From assembly GCA_017443345.1 (NCBI GenBank), contig JAFSNR010000008.1:1-64000 (forward strand): a stretch of 64,000 nucleotides of DNA, written 5' to 3'. The notes under the pieces were generated by a model. The model worked only from the letters and a program-made list of their open reading frames with translations, had not been told where the DNA came from and searched no databases. Below, piece after piece: positions 55,105 to 64,000 of the stretch. A program made the translations under genes and the position numbers. The DNA is from Prevotella sp. (GTDB taxonomy: Bacteria > Bacteroidota > Bacteroidia > Bacteroidales > Bacteroidaceae). Position 1 is the stretch's first letter. Every line of letters starts with the position of its first letter.

Positions 55105-56631
55105 ATGGTGAAAGTCCAATATAATAGACTATCACAATATGCCGGTGAAAACGGAGGAAGAGTATTATTGCTCTTTCTCCTATTTTTACTAAGCATATAT
55201 TCCTTCATAAATTCAGGCATAACTGGCATGGCAGCCATAGCCATGTCCCCTCTAATTATTGTATTTGTTTATTTGGCATTCAAAAATAGGATGTTTACTT
55301 TTTGGGTGTTATTCTTCATAAATTATTTCTTAATGTTTTTAAATAGAGAAGGATACCTCCCTATCCCTGTCTCATTACCAAACGAATTGTTAGAACTTGT
55401 ACTTATTGCTATTGCTATTGTTGACTTGCGAGAATCTAACTTTGAAAACTTAGCGAACCTAATGACAATTGGAGTTGTTGGATGGTGTATCTTTTGTATA
55501 TTAGAAGTTTTAAATGACACATGTGGCTTAGGTATTAATATCAATGCATGGTTCAATGGTATCAGACTTATTGCCTTTCTGTTATTGTACATTGTTATTG
55601 TTTTTGCTTTATATATAACAACACCTAAGCGTTTATATCAGTTAATTATTTGTTGGGCATGTTTATGCTTATTTGCAGATTATTGGTCATGGCAGCAGCA
55701 AAATATCGGCTTTACACAAGCTGAAACTTCATGGCTATATGGATATGCTTATCGAACTCACTTAGTTAATGGTATAACTCGTTATTGGTCTATTTTCAGT
55801 GATGCAGCATGTTTTGGCGTTCATATGGCTGCAGCTTCTACTGCTTTCTTTATTATTGCTATAACTAATAAAGTACGGAAATATAAGATCTTTTTTTTAA
55901 TTGTTGGAGTATTATCTACATGGCAAATGTTTGCTTCAGGAACGCGTACTGCAATCTATTGCATGATGGCAGGATTTGCTATATTCCTTGTGTTATCAAA
56001 ATCAGTTAAAATCATTGTACCTGTATGTGTTATATTTGGTATTTTTTTATGTATGCTAATCTTTACGGATATAGGACAGGGGAATGCACAAATACGGCGT
56101 ATGCGTTCTGGTTTTAATAAAAATGACGCATCTGCAAATGTAAGAGAAATCAACAAAGCAGCCATAGCAAAATATATGAAAGACGCTCCATGGGGAATTG
56201 GTATAGGAATCTATACAGATGACATTCCTGCTTGGAACAAATTTAAACTTGTCTCCTTAATACCACCAGACTCAGAATATGTTTTTATATGGGTAAGAAC
56301 TGGTTGGATTGGTGTTTCGTGGTTTGCCATTATGAATGCCCTAATGTTGGGCGGAGCATGTTGGATTGTTTTCTTCAGACTAAAAAACAAATCTCTCACG
56401 GGTATTGGGGCTGCTTGGTGTGCGGCATTTACAGCTTTACATCTTGGTGGTTATGCGAATCAAATCCTCCTTCAATATCCTAATGCTCTCGTTTTTTATG
56501 GAGGTTTGACAACTGTTTATCTATACCCCAAGATGGAACAAGACTTTATAAAACACGAAAATAAACTGCTAGAAAAAGAAGAAGAGAGGAAGAGGCTAAA
56601 ATTAGAAAAGAAACTTGCAAAACGAGTATAA
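55105..56631 (+). CDS. Wzy-like polymerase / O-antigen ligase family protein
   Basis: A 508-residue protein with about ten to twelve membrane helices. The Wzy_C-type region shows FASGTRTAIYCMMAG, then a periplasmic loop with RRMRSGFNKNDASANVRE and PWGIGIGIYTDD, and a later helix. It probably polymerises repeat units at the outer face of the inner membrane. The C-terminus is a Lys/Glu-rich cytosolic tail (LLEKEEERKRLKLEKKLAKRV). It starts 6 nt after the copolymerase and overlaps the next gene by 17 nt. Confidence 0.82.
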   Translation: MVKVQYNRLSQYAGENGGRVLLLFLLFLLSIYSFINSGITGMAAIAMSPLIIVFVYLAFKNRMFTFWVLFFINYFLMFLNREGYLPIPVSLPNELLELVLIAIAIVDLRESNFENLANLMTIGVVGWCIFCILEVLNDTCGLGININAWFNGIRLIAFLLLYIVIVFALYITTPKRLYQLIICWACLCLFADYWSWQQQNIGFTQAETSWLYGYAYRTHLVNGITRYWSIFSDAACFGVHMAAASTAFFIIAITNKVRKYKIFFLIVGVLSTWQMFASGTRTAIYCMMAGFAIFLVLSKSVKIIVPVCVIFGIFLCMLIFTDIGQGNAQIRRMRSGFNKNDASANVREINKAAIAKYMKDAPWGIGIGIYTDDIPAWNKFKLVSLIPPDSEYVFIWVRTGWIGVSWFAIMNALMLGGACWIVFFRLKNKSLTGIGAAWCAAFTALHLGGYANQILLQYPNALVFYGGLTTVYLYPKMEQDFIKHENKLLEKEEERKRLKLEKKLAKRV

Positions 56632-57517
56632 ATTATCGATTATCACAGTCAATTACAATGGTCTGAAAGACACCTGCGCATTGATTGAGTCCATCCCCTT
56701 CAATGAAAACATGGAGGTGATAATAATAGATAATGCCTCTAAACAAGATGAAGCAAGTATTATCGCTCAACATTACCCATATGTTAAAACAATTCGAACA
56801 GATAAGAACCTAGGTTTTGCAGGTGGCAATAATATTGGAATCAAAGAAGCCAAAGGACAGTTCTTATTCCTAATAAATAATGACACGGTTTTTAAAGAGT
56901 TCAATGTTGAGCCTTTGACAAACAGATTAGAATCTTCGCCTAAGATTGGGATAATTTGCCCCAAAATTCGTTTTACATGGGGAACAAATCCTATCCAGTA
57001 CGCTGGCTATACGCCACTTTCAAAAATAACTGTTCGTAATCAGGCTATTGGATTTGGCGAAGAAGACCAAAGTCAATATGACACAGCCCATCCGACTCCT
57101 TATGCTCATGGTGCTGCTATGATGATAAAGCGAGAAGCGATAGAGAAAGTAGGCCTCATGCCTGAAGATTATTTTCTCTATTATGAGGAAATAGACTGGT
57201 CGATAATGTTTGCAAAAGCAGACTACAAAATATGGTATGATCCTGCATGCACTATTTATCACAAAGAAAGTCAAAGTACAGGACAAGATAGTCCTTTACG
57301 TACCTATTATATAACACGTAATCGACTTCTTTTAGTCAAACGCAACTGGCAAAGTGTTTATAAATATCTAGCCTATTCTTATCTAATATGTATAGTCGCT
57401 CCTCGAGATTTGCTCAAATATACTCTTAAAGGCAAGATTGCTCATGCCAAGGCCGTCAAGAAAGGGCTTTCTGACTTTTGCCTATCAAGGTATTCATCTA
57501 TAAACTATAAACAATAA
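56615..57517 (+). CDS. Family 2 glycosyltransferase (rhamnosyltransferase-like)
   Basis: A 300-residue GT-A-fold transferase. The N-terminus SIITVNYNGLKDT, DNAS (nucleotide binding), LGFAGGNNIGI, INNDT (metal-binding DxD-type position) and FLYYEEIDW are as in rhamnosyl- and related GT2 enzymes. The start is TTG at 56615, overlapping the polymerase gene by 17 nt; no ATG fits. The stop and last codons (SSINYKQ) lie within a heptamer array. Confidence 0.88.
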   Translation: MQNEYKLSIITVNYNGLKDTCALIESIPFNENMEVIIIDNASKQDEASIIAQHYPYVKTIRTDKNLGFAGGNNIGIKEAKGQFLFLINNDTVFKEFNVEPLTNRLESSPKIGIICPKIRFTWGTNPIQYAGYTPLSKITVRNQAIGFGEEDQSQYDTAHPTPYAHGAAMMIKREAIEKVGLMPEDYFLYYEEIDWSIMFAKADYKIWYDPACTIYHKESQSTGQDSPLRTYYITRNRLLLVKRNWQSVYKYLAYSYLICIVAPRDLLKYTLKGKIAHAKAVKKGLSDFCLSRYSSINYKQ

Positions 57518-57534
57518 ACTATAAACTCAACGAA
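57500..57534. repeat. Heptamer array (class A', ataaact) between two glycosyltransferase genes
   Basis: Units ataaact, ataaaca, ataaact, ataaact and caacgaa, exactly 35 nt, ending at the next ATG (57535). The stop codon of the upstream gene is in the third unit (57515-57517). Confidence 0.88.
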
Positions 57535-58707
57535 ATGGATTTTTGGTTAATACTATATATCATCGATTGGACGCTCTTCGCGTTTGTAGCAGGCACAGTA
57601 CTCTATCTGGGTGTGTATGCTGTAGCAGCTTTGTTTGAAAGGAATACCGTTGTTAATAAAGCAAAAACTCAAAACCGCTTTGTGGTTCTCATTCCTTCTT
57701 ACCAACAAGATGAAGTGATAGAACACACTGTCTTGTCTATTCTGAGTCAGTCATATCCGCAACGCATGTTTGATGTAGTGGTTATTTCTGACCATCAGAG
57801 TGAAATGACAAATATGAAATTGGCTCAGTACCCCATCACTTTATTAACACCAGACTTTGAGGAAAGTACAAAAGCCAAGTCGCTTCAATATGCTATTCTG
57901 AATCTACCAGAATTCAAGATTTATGATATTGCCCTTATTTTAGATGCAGACAACATTGTGGGGCAGGATTTCCTCACAGAGGTTAATGATGCCTTTGAAA
58001 CGGCAGCCACCAAGGCCATCCAGTTGCACCGTATATCGCGCAATAGAGATACTGCAGCTGCTCGAATGGGATCGATTTTTGAAGAAATCAACAACAATAT
58101 TTTCCGTCGTGGCCATATCAATTTGGGCGTCTCTGCTGCATTGGCTGGTTCAGGAACGGCCTACGATTTCAATTGGTTTAAGACCAATGTTATGAAAGCC
58201 AAGACGGCTGGTGAAGACAAAGAGATGGAAGCCTTGTTGCTTCGTCAAGGTATTTTCATTGATTACTTCAACCATATACTTGTATACGGTGAAAAGAAGC
58301 GAACCACTATTAAAATGAATGAACAGCGAGGACGCTGGGCAACACAACAAATTCACAATTTTTTTCGAAACATCAAATTCTTACCTGGTGCAATCTTCAG
58401 AAAGCAATACGACTTGGCAGACAAAATTATCCAATGGATGCTATTACCAAGAACAACAATGGTAGGTATTATCATCTTGATGAGTCTGATACTTCCATTT
58501 ATTTACCTTACCCTAGCACTCAAATGGTGGGTTCTTGGCTCCATTGCCCTTTTCATCTTTGCATTAGCCACTCCTGACTATTTGGTAGATGAAATGTGGG
58601 ATAAGACCTTCCTCCGTGCTCCCTTAGTAACATTTTGGGGAATTATCAGCACTAGGTTGCTAGGAGGCAGGCTTAATTTTAAATCTAACAAAGCTCGCAA
58701 ATCATGA
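57535..58707 (+). CDS. Membrane-bound family 2 glycosyltransferase, first of a tandem pair
   Basis: A 390-residue transferase with an N-terminal membrane helix (LILYIIDWTLFAFVAGTVLYL), a GT-A domain (VVLIPSYQQDEVIEHTVLSIL, ISDHQSE, LILDADN), the QRGRW acceptor-loop motif, and two C-terminal helices. The Q-x-x-R-W motif is typical of processive synthase-like GT2 enzymes. The next gene is a clear paralogue. Confidence 0.88.
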   Translation: MDFWLILYIIDWTLFAFVAGTVLYLGVYAVAALFERNTVVNKAKTQNRFVVLIPSYQQDEVIEHTVLSILSQSYPQRMFDVVVISDHQSEMTNMKLAQYPITLLTPDFEESTKAKSLQYAILNLPEFKIYDIALILDADNIVGQDFLTEVNDAFETAATKAIQLHRISRNRDTAAARMGSIFEEINNNIFRRGHINLGVSAALAGSGTAYDFNWFKTNVMKAKTAGEDKEMEALLLRQGIFIDYFNHILVYGEKKRTTIKMNEQRGRWATQQIHNFFRNIKFLPGAIFRKQYDLADKIIQWMLLPRTTMVGIIILMSLILPFIYLTLALKWWVLGSIALFIFALATPDYLVDEMWDKTFLRAPLVTFWGIISTRLLGGRLNFKSNKARKS

Positions 58708-59873
58708 TGTGGATGATATTACATATTATTGATTGGGCAATATGGTTTATCATATTGGGGTCAGTAGCTTATGTGGCATTCTTTGCCATAATCTCACTCT
58801 TCTACGACAAGGAAGATCAGATTGCGACTCAGGCTGCAGCTTTAAAAGACAAGATGACCAAGTTCTTGATTCTTTATCCTGCCTATAACGAAGACCGAGT
58901 GATTATCAATGCTGTAGAGCAGTTCCTCTTGCAAGAATATCCATCCGATCATTTTACAGTGGTGGTGATTTCTGATCACATGCAGCCAGAAACAAATGAT
59001 TATCTCCGTTCATTACCCATCACCCTTTTAACGCCTACGTTTGAGAAGAGTTCTAAGGCTAAAGCTATGCAATATGCTATGACGGAAGTGACTGGTGACT
59101 TTGACAATGTGGTCATTCTCGATGCCGATAATGTCGTTCGTCCTGAATTTCTATCTCAATTAAATATTCTCTGTTCTGTATATGATGCCATTCAGTGTCA
59201 CCGCTGTGCAAAAAATGCAAACAACGATGTCGCTGTATTGGATGGAACCAGTGAGGAGATCAATAACACCATCTTCCGCAAAGCCCATAATCGCCTTGGA
59301 TTATCCTCTGCATTGATTGGTTCAGGTATGTGTTTTGACTATGGGCTATTTAAGAAAAATGTCTTCCAACTATCTACAGCAGGTGAAGACCGTGAGATGG
59401 AAGCCCTCCTACTCCACCAGGAAGTTTTCATCAAATACGCCCCAGATATTCATGTCTTCGATGAGAAAGTCAGCAATCAGGATAATTTCCAGCGCCAGCG
59501 AATGCGTTGGATGACGGCTCAGATCCAAAGTTTATTCAGCAACTTACCCAAAATCCCTGGAGCCATTGTTCATGGAAAGATTAATTTCATCGACAAGACT
59601 ATCCAACAAGCATTGATTCCGCGCTCTATTCTGATTGTATTATTGGGGGGATTATCGATCTTTATGACAATACTCATGCCAGTATGGTGTGAGAAATGGT
59701 GGGTACTTCTTGCCATCTTAGCTATTTCACTATTTATTGCCATCCCAAGACAGTTGCGCCTACGTTCCTTCAGCAAAGTTTTGGCCATTCCTGGCCTGGT
59801 GTTAAGGATGCTTAGAAACATTCTTCATATAGATCGGAAGAATACTGATTTCATTCACACCCAACATGGTTAG
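58704..59873 (+). CDS. Membrane-bound family 2 glycosyltransferase, second of a tandem pair
   Basis: A 389-residue paralogue of the preceding gene, with the same N-terminal helix (HIIDWAIWFIILGSVAYVAFF), LYPAYNEDRVIINAVEQFL, ISDHMQPE, VILDADN, ALIGSG, GEDREMEALLL and QRQRMRW. The two diverge enough to suggest different sugars or acceptors. It overlaps the first gene by 4 nt. Confidence 0.88.
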   Translation: MMWMILHIIDWAIWFIILGSVAYVAFFAIISLFYDKEDQIATQAAALKDKMTKFLILYPAYNEDRVIINAVEQFLLQEYPSDHFTVVVISDHMQPETNDYLRSLPITLLTPTFEKSSKAKAMQYAMTEVTGDFDNVVILDADNVVRPEFLSQLNILCSVYDAIQCHRCAKNANNDVAVLDGTSEEINNTIFRKAHNRLGLSSALIGSGMCFDYGLFKKNVFQLSTAGEDREMEALLLHQEVFIKYAPDIHVFDEKVSNQDNFQRQRMRWMTAQIQSLFSNLPKIPGAIVHGKINFIDKTIQQALIPRSILIVLLGGLSIFMTILMPVWCEKWWVLLAILAISLFIAIPRQLRLRSFSKVLAIPGLVLRMLRNILHIDRKNTDFIHTQHG

Positions 59874-59876
59874 CCT

Positions 59877-60704
59877 ATGAGTAATATTAAGATATTCATC
59901 TGCGCCCATAAAGAGGTACCACTTCCTCAACACCCATATTTCCTACCTATTCAGGCAGGAGCTGCGTTACATGAGCATATTTCAGGGTATCAACCTGATG
60001 ATGAAGGAGATAATATTTCTAATAAGAATCCTCACTTCTGTGAACTCACCTGTCATTATTGGGCTTGGAAAAACTTAAAGGATGTCGATATTGTGGGACT
60101 CAACCACTATCGTCGCTATTTCGATTTTCAGAAGAAATGGCCACAGTTCTCTGCAGATAAACGCTTCGTCTCTACACAAGACTTTCTAAGCCAAGAATAC
60201 AAATTCCCAGATTTAGAGAAACTTCTACAGAAATACGACATCATACTCCCAGTAGCGCGTCACTGGCGTGTTAGCAATACTCAACAATACGGAGATTACC
60301 ATATTGCTAAAGATTGGGAAATGCTTCGCCAGATTATCAAAGAACGTAGCCCTCAATATATTCCAGCTTTTGAAAAAACGATGGATCATAGTAACAAGGC
60401 TGTGGGGTATAATATGTTTATAACCCATTGGAAGCATTTCGATGCCTATTCTGAATGGCTCTTCGATATTCTTTTTGAAGTAGAACGAAGAGTGCCACCC
60501 ATTGATGATCCCATCCAAAGCCGGATATATGGTTATATGAGCGAACGTCTTATCAACGTATTCTGCGAACATCACAACCTTCTGATTAAGCATATTTCAC
60601 TTATTATGCCATTAGAGTTTTTTAGTAAAGATATGAACACAAGCTATTTTCATGCGACATATAGAAAAATGACAAATGACATATTCTTCCTCATGCATAG
60701 ATGA
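59877..60704 (+). CDS. DUF4422 glycosyltransferase
   Basis: A 275-residue protein with the DUF4422 pattern: KIFICAHKEVPLP at the N-terminus, then FCELTCHYWAWKN and VGLNHYRRYFDF, and a middle KNxD-like acceptor region. Members are often capsule glycosyltransferases. No signal peptide or membrane helix. It starts 4 nt after the tandem GT pair and overlaps the acyltransferase gene by 4 nt. Confidence 0.85.
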   Translation: MSNIKIFICAHKEVPLPQHPYFLPIQAGAALHEHISGYQPDDEGDNISNKNPHFCELTCHYWAWKNLKDVDIVGLNHYRRYFDFQKKWPQFSADKRFVSTQDFLSQEYKFPDLEKLLQKYDIILPVARHWRVSNTQQYGDYHIAKDWEMLRQIIKERSPQYIPAFEKTMDHSNKAVGYNMFITHWKHFDAYSEWLFDILFEVERRVPPIDDPIQSRIYGYMSERLINVFCEHHNLLIKHISLIMPLEFFSKDMNTSYFHATYRKMTNDIFFLMHR

Positions 60705-61789
60705 ATAAAGACAAAGACAATTTTCTATCAACAGCAAAAGGAATTGGTATCATTCTTATGGTATTAGGACACAGTGGTACTCCTGGGCTATTAGGAAAAT
60801 ATATCTATCAGTTTCACATGCCTCTATTCTTCTTTTGTTCTGGATACTTTCTCACAAGCATTTTAAGCAAGGATGCTCTCATTCGATTTTATAAGAAAAG
60901 AATCAAAGGCATATATATAAAGTTCTTATGTTGGAGTATACTATTTCTGTCTCTTCATAACATATTTTATCATCTGAACATATATAACAACATAATTCTT
61001 TTTCAAGGCAACCCGTCATTTCTTTATAGTACACAGGATATTCTTCAAAAAGCCATCATAAATGCTTTCAGTATGAATGAGCATGAGCAACTCCTTCGCA
61101 GTTTCTGGTTTCTTAAGCAACTATTCCTATCTTCTATCCTTGTTTCCACATTCACTTTTTCCGCAAATAAACTCACACATTATAAACATTCGTCTCTTAT
61201 CATTCTTTTTATTCTTCTTATTATGACATTAATCTCTAAATATTTCAACTGGAGTCTTCCTGCTATATGGGATATCTCCTTAGTTTTTATGAGTTCTACA
61301 TTTTACATGTCAGGTCATGTATTTCGGAGATATCACATTTTAGAAAAAGTTGACAACAAAGCAACCATTACAATTCTTTTTCTGCTTTCTATTATTGGCC
61401 TTTTTGTGCTACCCTGGACCAATATGCTAGAGTATACACGAACAACAGCCATTCCTTTCTTTATTGTTGCTTATGCAGGCATCATTATGACACTTAGCAT
61501 TTCTAAAAAAACAGAAAAATACAGCATCAAATACATCTTATATTATCTAGGACAAAATACCATGGTCATTTTTGCATTACATATGTTGTGCTTCAAGATT
61601 GGCAATCTGATTAAAATCGCGTTTTATGATATGCCGATTTATAGACTGGCAGAGTTTCAAATCATATATGAGCACAATAACTATTATTGGATAGTTTATA
61701 CAATCATTGGCATTTCAATACCGTTATTGATAGATTATATGATGAAATTATCAAAAACGACCAAAAAGATTTGGAACTATTTCGTGTGA
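60701..61789 (+). CDS. Acyltransferase family 3 membrane protein
   Basis: A 362-residue protein with about ten membrane helices. The N-terminus (LSTAKGIGIILMVLGHSG, with the catalytic-type His; FHMPLFFFCSGYF) is that of membrane acyltransferases that O-acetylate sugars. It probably modifies the capsule. Its stop is 2 nt from the end of a gene on the other strand. Confidence 0.87.
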   Translation: MNKDKDNFLSTAKGIGIILMVLGHSGTPGLLGKYIYQFHMPLFFFCSGYFLTSILSKDALIRFYKKRIKGIYIKFLCWSILFLSLHNIFYHLNIYNNIILFQGNPSFLYSTQDILQKAIINAFSMNEHEQLLRSFWFLKQLFLSSILVSTFTFSANKLTHYKHSSLIILFILLIMTLISKYFNWSLPAIWDISLVFMSSTFYMSGHVFRRYHILEKVDNKATITILFLLSIIGLFVLPWTNMLEYTRTTAIPFFIVAYAGIIMTLSISKKTEKYSIKYILYYLGQNTMVIFALHMLCFKIGNLIKIAFYDMPIYRLAEFQIIYEHNNYYWIVYTIIGISIPLLIDYMMKLSKTTKKIWNYFV

Positions 61790-61790
61790 A

Positions 61791-62543
61791 TTATTGTTCT
61801 ACATAAGGTTTTATGACCTGCGCCCAGATTGAATAAGCTTCTGGGGTCAGATGTAATCCATCTCTTGTATATATACTTGGTAATGTATCCATATCTTGAT
61901 ATGCAGAATACAAATCCACATATGTGCAACTTTTACTCTCAGATATTTCTTTAATTATTTTATTAGCTTTTTTTATTTTATCAACACAACCATGATATCT
62001 TGCCCCTATTTCCATCTCAACATTTACAGGCAAAATACTTTGCAAATAAAGTTGGACTGAAGGGTTTTGCATTTTTATAGTATCAACCAAAGTAGCATAT
62101 TTCACCTTAAACTCTTCTAAAGATATATCCATAAATCTGTTTATCCCTCCCAAGACGAATAATTTACAAGGCTGAACATTACGAATTATGAAAGCACGAT
62201 GTATCAAGTCATCTATGTCATCCCGGTTACAGCCCAAGTTGCATATATTAAAATGAGGAAAATACTTTTGGAAATCACTCTCATATGTGATAGAATTCCC
62301 ATAAAATACTATATCAGTCTTAATACCCTGTTTACTTAGACAATTTGCCCATCCATCTAAACAACGATATTCTATTTGGTGACGAATAATATTACTGTCA
62401 TAACTCATAAGTCCATAATTAGATAATACTCTCTTATACAAATCAGTTTTCACACAACAGATATATAATAGCATCAATATTGACACAACATTGATTACTA
62501 TAGATGATAACAGAACTCTTGTAAGAATTGATTCTTTTTCCAT
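61791..62543 (-). CDS. SGNH-family hydrolase, membrane-anchored
   Basis: A 250-residue protein with an N-terminal membrane helix (VLLSSIVINVVSILMLLYICC) and SGNH blocks: FYGNSITYE (nucleophile Ser), NLGCNRDD, LGGINRF, and DGLHLTPEAY (catalytic Asp-x-x-His). It probably acts as a periplasmic esterase, perhaps removing acetyl groups added by the neighbouring acyltransferase. It is the only gene of the capsule region on the minus strand and has its own -7 element at 62583-62590. Confidence 0.85.
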   Translation of the reverse strand: MEKESILTRVLLSSIVINVVSILMLLYICCVKTDLYKRVLSNYGLMSYDSNIIRHQIEYRCLDGWANCLSKQGIKTDIVFYGNSITYESDFQKYFPHFNICNLGCNRDDIDDLIHRAFIIRNVQPCKLFVLGGINRFMDISLEEFKVKYATLVDTIKMQNPSVQLYLQSILPVNVEMEIGARYHGCVDKIKKANKIIKEISESKSCTYVDLYSAYQDMDTLPSIYTRDGLHLTPEAYSIWAQVIKPYVEQ

Positions 62544-62582
62544 TTAACACTTTATTTTGAACTAACTACATACATATTTTGC

Positions 62583-62590
62583 ACAAAATT
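62583..62590 (-). promoter_or_regulatory. -7 element (TAATTTTG) for the SGNH gene
   Basis: The minus strand reads TAATTTTG 39 nt before the ATG at 62543. Confidence 0.65.
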
Positions 62591-62624
62591 AGCATTAAAT
62601 TTTGATAATACAAAAAAATAACTT

Positions 62625-62632
62625 ATTTTTGC
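62625..62632 (+). promoter_or_regulatory. -7 element (TATTTTTG) for the ABC exporter
   Basis: TATTTTTG followed by C, ending 17 nt before the ATG at 62650. Confidence 0.62.
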
Positions 62633-62649
62633 ACTAAAAAATATTGTCT

Positions 62650-63501
62650 ATGACAAAAGATTGGGATATTATTATCACTAATAAAAACCACTTGTGGAGT
62701 ATTGACATCAAAGAGCTATGGCTTTACCGAGATCTATTAGCAATGTATGTCAAGCGTGACATTGTGACCTTTTATAAACAGACCATTCTTGGTCCTCTAT
62801 GGTTTGTGATTCAGCCATTGTTTACAACCATTATGTTCATGTTCGTCTTTGGTGGCATTGCGGGTATTTCTACAGATGGAATTCCACAAGCCGTATTTTA
62901 TTTAGGCGGTTTGGTATGTTGGAACTATTTCCAAGATTGCCTCAGTAAGTGTTCCGATACTTTTAATGCAAATCAGGCAATATTTGGAAAGGTATATTTC
63001 CCTCGTTTAGTTGTTCCTCTTTCCATTGTCATCTCCAACCTGATTAAGATGGCCATTCAGTTTTGTCTGTTTATTGCAGTCTACCTATATTATTTCGCTT
63101 CTGGAATCAATTTCCATATTAATGCGACCATCCTACTTGTTCCCTTGCTCATTATCATGATTGGAGGACTTGGACTTGGCTTTGGTATGATCATTTCATC
63201 GATGACGACTAAATACCGTGATTTGAGATTCTTGATTACTTTTGGCGTACAACTATGGATGTATGCAACGCCAGTGGTTTATCCCTTATCTGTGATGAAA
63301 GATACCTACCCCAAATATATCTGGGTATTGGTGGCTAACCCCTTAACCGCCATTTTAGAGACGTTCAAATATGCATTTACTGGAGTTGGTGAGTTTAATT
63401 GGTTCTATCTTAGCTATAGTTTTCTTTTTACTATTGTTATTGTACTTATAGGTATCATTATTTTCAACCGAGTACAACGTAACTTTATGGATATTATTTA
63501 G
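62650..63501 (+). CDS. Polysaccharide ABC exporter, permease (Wzm-type)
   Basis: A 283-residue ABC-2-type permease with six membrane helices: [31 protein letters not shown], the usual amphipathic N-terminus, then helices from [11 protein letters not shown] onward. It matches the Wzm/KpsM group moving completed polysaccharide or teichoic-like chains across the inner membrane. The start at 62650 is preferred over a TTG two codons upstream. The ATPase follows 10 nt downstream. Confidence 0.9.
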   Translation: MTKDWDIIITNKNHLWSIDIKELWLYRDLLAMYVKRDIVTFYKQTILGPLWFVIQPLFTTIMFMFVFGGIAGISTDGIPQAVFYLGGLVCWNYFQDCLSKCSDTFNANQAIFGKVYFPRLVVPLSIVISNLIKMAIQFCLFIAVYLYYFASGINFHINATILLVPLLIIMIGGLGLGFGMIISSMTTKYRDLRFLITFGVQLWMYATPVVYPLSVMKDTYPKYIWVLVANPLTAILETFKYAFTGVGEFNWFYLSYSFLFTIVIVLIGIIIFNRVQRNFMDII

Positions 63502-63511
63502 TTTAGAAAGT

Positions 63512-64000
63512 ATGAGCAACACAGTTATAGAATTCAATAATGTAGGCAAGCAGTATATCCTTGGAACCATTGGCACAGGAACTTTAAGTCAGGATTTGAA
63601 TCGTTGGTGGGCCAATATTTGTGGTAAGGAAGACCCTTATTTGAAGATTGGCGAAACAAATGATCGCACTCAAAAAGGTGATAGTCGATTTGTATGGGCA
63701 CTACGTGATATTAACTTCAAAGTTGAGCAAGGGGACGTAGTTGGTATCGTTGGCAAAAATGGCGCTGGGAAATCAACACTTTTAAAAATTCTCTCCCGTG
63801 TTACCTCCCCCACAACTGGGAACATCAAAATCAAGGGCCGTATTGCATCTTTACTTGAAGTCGGGACAGGTTTTCACCCTGAAATGACTGGTCGCGAGAA
63901 CATTTTCATGAACGGTTCTATCATGGGAATGACAAAGGTAGAGATCAAAAGTAAGTTCGATGAAATTGTAGACTTTGCTGGTGTCGCAAAATACGTAGAC
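63512..64000 (+). CDS. Polysaccharide ABC exporter, ATP-binding protein (Wzt-type), 3' end cut
   Basis: The first 163 residues of an ATPase, continuing past the window. The Walker A motif GKNGAGKST is at about residues 85-93, and [21 protein letters not shown], typical of Wzt/TagH exporters, follows. The N-terminus has an insert of about 40 residues ([18 protein letters not shown]...) before the core, which I associate with polysaccharide exporters of Bacteroidetes. The Walker B and signature motifs lie beyond the edge. Confidence 0.9.
   Translation, partial: MSNTVIEFNNVGKQYILGTIGTGTLSQDLNRWWANICGKEDPYLKIGETNDRTQKGDSRFVWALRDINFKVEQGDVVGIVGKNGAGKSTLLKILSRVTSPTTGNIKIKGRIASLLEVGTGFHPEMTGRENIFMNGSIMGMTKVEIKSKFDEIVDFAGVAKYVD

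Overview
The window is a chromosomal segment from a Bacteroidales bacterium, most likely Prevotella or a close relative. The evidence is: -7 promoter elements of the form TAnnTTTG in front of many genes; few Shine-Dalgarno sites; the HU-like/smalltalk gene pair; Bacteroidetes-specific families (DUF4468, DUF4293, Porin_10-type porin, Bacteroidetes-type RpoZ and BamD, two-component propeller sensor); and GC-richer coding sequence to about 52.0 kb followed by an AT-rich capsule region. No tRNA, rRNA, insertion sequence, prophage or CRISPR array was seen.

Layout. 0-1.4 kb: partial HU-like DNA-binding protein, the smalltalk peptide and a secreted protein. 1.4-9.4 kb: secreted LacZ-type beta-galactosidase, endonuclease III, an ECF sigma/anti-sigma-like operon (small secreted protein, sigma factor, membrane protein, CpxP-like protein), RNase Z, a lipoprotein and MazG. 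9.5-27.4 kb: ValS, DUF4293-RpoZ-BamD, UvrB, DUF4468 protein, small membrane protein, Porin_10, MenA, HD hydrolase, small membrane protein, RluA-type synthase, UxaC, asparaginase and anaerobic ribonucleotide reductase NrdD/NrdG. 27.4-28.2 kb: a gene-free, partly AT-rich gap with inverted octamer arrays, a long AT palindrome and hairpins. 28.2-36.0 kb: two soluble PAS histidine kinases in tandem (the first has Tyr in place of the phospho-acceptor His), a divergent WecB-like epimerase, and a propeller/Y_Y_Y membrane sensor with no kinase domain. 36.0-50.1 kb: a promoter-led structured RNA before riboflavin synthase, then HAD phosphatase, MalQ, MltG, GlnS, TPR protein, DedA, the GDP-L-fucose pathway (ManC, Gmd, Fcl) and xylulokinase. 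50.3-64.0 kb: a capsule/exopolysaccharide locus (receiver protein, initiating sugar transferase with a receiver-like N-terminus, TolC-like protein, Wzc/Wzz-like copolymerase, Wzy-like polymerase, four glycosyltransferases, acyltransferase, SGNH esterase on the opposite strand, ABC exporter permease and partial ATPase). The GDP-fucose genes just upstream could feed it.

The most striking pattern is a scattered set of short tandem arrays with units of 7, 8 or 9 nt, in several sequence classes. At many gene junctions they run from the stop codon of one gene to the start (or opposing stop) codon of the next. Almost every unit contains TAA, TAG or TGA. The same classes also lie inside coding sequences (MazG, ValS, MalQ, the porin signal peptide). 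Other points to follow up are the pseudo-kinase/kinase/propeller cluster, the ribE leader RNA, the receiver/transferase fusion, and an abrupt change of base composition inside the TolC-like gene.
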